From Sedimenticola sp. (GTDB lineage Bacteria > Pseudomonadota > Gammaproteobacteria > Chromatiales > Chromatiaceae), in the NCBI GenBank assembly GCA_027068915.1, contig JAMOLT010000020.1:32968-96967 (forward strand): a stretch of DNA of 64,000 nucleotides. The letters run 5' to 3'. Every line of letters begins with the position of its first letter. Within the stretch, counting starts at the first letter, position 1. Below the pieces are notes generated by a model. It worked only from the letters and a program-made list of their open reading frames with translations, was not told the origin of the DNA and did no database searches. The position numbers were made by a program, and so were the translations under genes. Positions 62,161 through 64,000 of the stretch are shown here, piece after piece.

Positions 62161-63726
62161 ATGGAACTCAAGAATATCAACCAAATAGAAACTGCTGCTC
62201 AATCCGGACGGCCGGAGCTGTTCCGCCTGGGCGTTGGACTGATGTTCATCATCCTGGTCATGATGTTCACCGGCTACCAGTTCACCGAGATCCACAACGG
62301 CCTGATGTTGGTGGCGGCAGCTATGATCGGCGGCTACATGGCCATGAACATCGGTGCCAACGATGTGGCCAACAATGTGGGCCCCGCCGTAGGCTCACGC
62401 GCATTGACCCTGGGCGGGGCCATTTTCATGGCGGCCATCTTCGAGGCGGCGGGAGCACTCATTGCCGGCGGCGAAGTGGTAAGCACGATCAAGAAAGGCA
62501 TCATTGACCCGGCGCTCATCAATGATTCTGACGTGTTCATCTGGGTGATGATGGCGGCATTGCTGGCCGCTGCGATATGGTTGAACATCGCCACCGCCCT
62601 GGGCGCACCTGTTTCAACCACCCATTCCATCGTTGGCGGCGTACTGGGCGCAGGCATTGCCGCCGGCGGCCTGGGCATTGCCAACTGGGCAAAAATGTCC
62701 ACCATTGCCGCCAGTTGGGTAATCTCTCCCGTGCTTGGCGGGCTGATTGCCGCAGCTTTCCTGTATCTGATCAAGCGCACCATCACTTACCGAACCGACA
62801 TGATCCAGGCATCCAACCGGATGGTGCCGATACTGGTAGGGATCATGACCTGGGCCTTCAGCACTTACCTCATTATTAAGGGGCTGAAAAAAATCTGGAA
62901 AACAGATTTTTTCAGCGCCCTGGGTATCGGCCTGATCATCGCTGTTACCATCTTTGTTATTGTCAAACCCTTGATCGCCAAACAGTCGGGCAAACTCTCC
63001 AACGAAAAAAGCAGCGTCAACAAGCTGTTTACCATGCCCCTGATTTTTGCGGCAGCCCTGTTAAGCTTTGCTCATGGCGCCAATGACGTAGCCAATGCCG
63101 TCGGTCCTCTGGCCGCCATCAACGACGCCATCCTGCATGGCGGTATAGCAACGAAGGCCGCCATTCCTCTATGGGTCATGATGGTGGGTGCCATCGGCAT
63201 CGCCATCGGCCTGGCCCTGTATGGCCCCAAACTGATTCGCACCGTTGGCTCGGAAATCACCGAGCTGGATCAGATGCGCGCCTTCTCCATCGCCATGGCC
63301 GCCTCCATCACTGTAATCGTCGCCACCCAGATGGGGTTACCAGTCAGTTCCACTCATATCGCTGTGGGCGCCGTATTTGGCGTGGGCTTTCTACGGGAAT
63401 TCATCAAGGCATCCTATGCACGCATGATCGAGGACATCAAGACCCACCATGCCGGAGAGGATCACGAAGTTATCGAAGCATTTCTCAACGATTTCCGGCG
63501 GGCATCCGTGGATGAAAAAGGCCGTATGCTGGCAGAGCTGAAAAAACACAAGGCCAAGGCGGAGCTGACCAAGAAGGAACGCAAGGGACTGAAAAAAATC
63601 TATCACAAGGAGCTGGTCAAACGATCTGCATTGATGAAGATTGCAGCCGCCTGGGTGGTTACCGTCCCTGCATCCGGCCTGATGGCCGCCATGTTGTTCT
63701 TTACCATCCGGGGCATGATGCTGTAA
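62161..63726 (+). CDS. PiT-family inorganic phosphate transporter
   Basis: A 521-residue inner-membrane symporter with the two signature repeats IGANDVANNVGPAVGS and AHGANDVANAVGPLAA. About ten to twelve hydrophobic segments are visible, with a hydrophilic basic domain (about residues 420-495, rich in Lys and Glu) before the last helix. It imports phosphate with cation. No PhoU-like gene precedes it. After it, 63727-63947 holds no gene I can support. Confidence 0.9.
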   Translation: MELKNINQIETAAQSGRPELFRLGVGLMFIILVMMFTGYQFTEIHNGLMLVAAAMIGGYMAMNIGANDVANNVGPAVGSRALTLGGAIFMAAIFEAAGALIAGGEVVSTIKKGIIDPALINDSDVFIWVMMAALLAAAIWLNIATALGAPVSTTHSIVGGVLGAGIAAGGLGIANWAKMSTIAASWVISPVLGGLIAAAFLYLIKRTITYRTDMIQASNRMVPILVGIMTWAFSTYLIIKGLKKIWKTDFFSALGIGLIIAVTIFVIVKPLIAKQSGKLSNEKSSVNKLFTMPLIFAAALLSFAHGANDVANAVGPLAAINDAILHGGIATKAAIPLWVMMVGAIGIAIGLALYGPKLIRTVGSEITELDQMRAFSIAMAASITVIVATQMGLPVSSTHIAVGAVFGVGFLREFIKASYARMIEDIKTHHAGEDHEVIEAFLNDFRRASVDEKGRMLAELKKHKAKAELTKKERKGLKKIYHKELVKRSALMKIAAAWVVTVPASGLMAAMLFFTIRGMML

Positions 63727-63947
63727 GCACCCCCCCCTCTTTTCTTTATGCCCGTATACATGCTGCCATTGGGCAAGACACAAGGATGTGCCGTGGTATC
63801 TGTTCCACATCTCATTTCGGCATCAATCTCTGCTGTATAACCCGGCATTTCCCTTATTGGACGGGGTTCCCTGCTGCAAAAAACGTCAAAATGGACTATG
63901 ATGCCCATGACGCTTGTCTGAGCAGCCATGAAATGACGGAGCCAGGA

Positions 63948-64000
63948 ATGATCAGCATCATCGACAACCGCATGCAGCTGGACAGTATCGAATTGGGCAT
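63948..64000 (+). CDS. Start of an unidentified gene, cut by the window edge
   Basis: A start codon at 63948, 4 nt after AGGA, opens a frame reading MISIIDNRMQLDSIELG to the window edge. A TATGAT box lies about 45 bp upstream (63897-63902). Only 17 codons are visible, so no function can be proposed. Confidence 0.4.
   Translation, partial: MISIIDNRMQLDSIELG

Overview
The window is a gammaproteobacterial chromosome segment from a sulfur-oxidising bacterium, most like the Chromatiales and allied sulfur oxidisers. The main evidence is a complete oxidative (reverse) dissimilatory sulfite reductase operon in the order dsrA-B-E-F-H-C-M-K-L-J-O-P-N-R on the minus strand (20230 down to 7600). The housekeeping genes also fit a gammaproteobacterium: pepN, grxC, hslR, ydbH/ydbL, bepA, ubiD, prlC, aroE and glrK-glrG-glrR. 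I see no rRNA, tRNA, CRISPR array, prophage or intact transposase. The species cannot be named from the sequence.

Layout. 1-7.5 kb: the tail of a PilJ-type sensor gene, a large RND transporter, a CbiX-type chelatase overlapping pepN, then grxC and hslR. 7.6-20.6 kb: the dsr operon. It has a recognisable promoter (20608-20636), an 89-codon leader ORF carrying an 11-bp perfect hairpin, an internal hairpin after dsrC and a terminator-like hairpin between dsrP and dsrN. 20.8-22.8 kb: a divergent four-gene operon with two unknown proteins, a protein resembling the CRISPR Cas6/Cmx6 endoribonuclease, and a DsrC homologue with no cysteines. It ends in a strong terminator. With no CRISPR array in view, this is the best candidate for an undescribed system.

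22.8-33.9 kb: envelope and housekeeping genes (YdbL/YdbH, BepA, an HU-like protein, an aspartic protease, MlaC, UbiD, TraB family) and a 156-bp MITE-like element. 33.9-37.4 kb: an operon of a hybrid sensor kinase, a REC-PAS regulator and an ArsR repressor with the two-cysteine pattern of persulfide sensors. 37.5-50.6 kb: an AT-rich orphan gene, a DEAD-box helicase, Bcp, PrlC, the GlrK/GlrG/GlrR system and AroE. Next to glrK is an EF-hand gene with a consensus sigma-54 promoter and two GlrR-type operators.

50.8-60.3 kb: a tightly packed cluster of three glycosyltransferases, an MsbA-like ABC exporter, a tandem phosphotransferase-like protein and an AlgE-like outer-membrane barrel. It looks like an unassigned glycan synthesis and export system. 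Two MITE-like repeats separate it from a UDP-glucose dehydrogenase that could supply UDP-glucuronate. A PiT phosphate transporter and the first codons of another gene close the window.

How the genes fit together. DsrEFH and DsrC carry sulfur as thiol or persulfide to DsrAB, with DsrL as the electron-handling partner. The DsrMKJOP membrane complex handles DsrC trisulfide and electrons. DsrN is linked to siroheme amidation, and CbiX could support siroheme supply. The ArsR persulfide sensor and the Cas6-like/DsrC-like operon are plausible regulatory layers on sulfur oxidation; this last point is inference.
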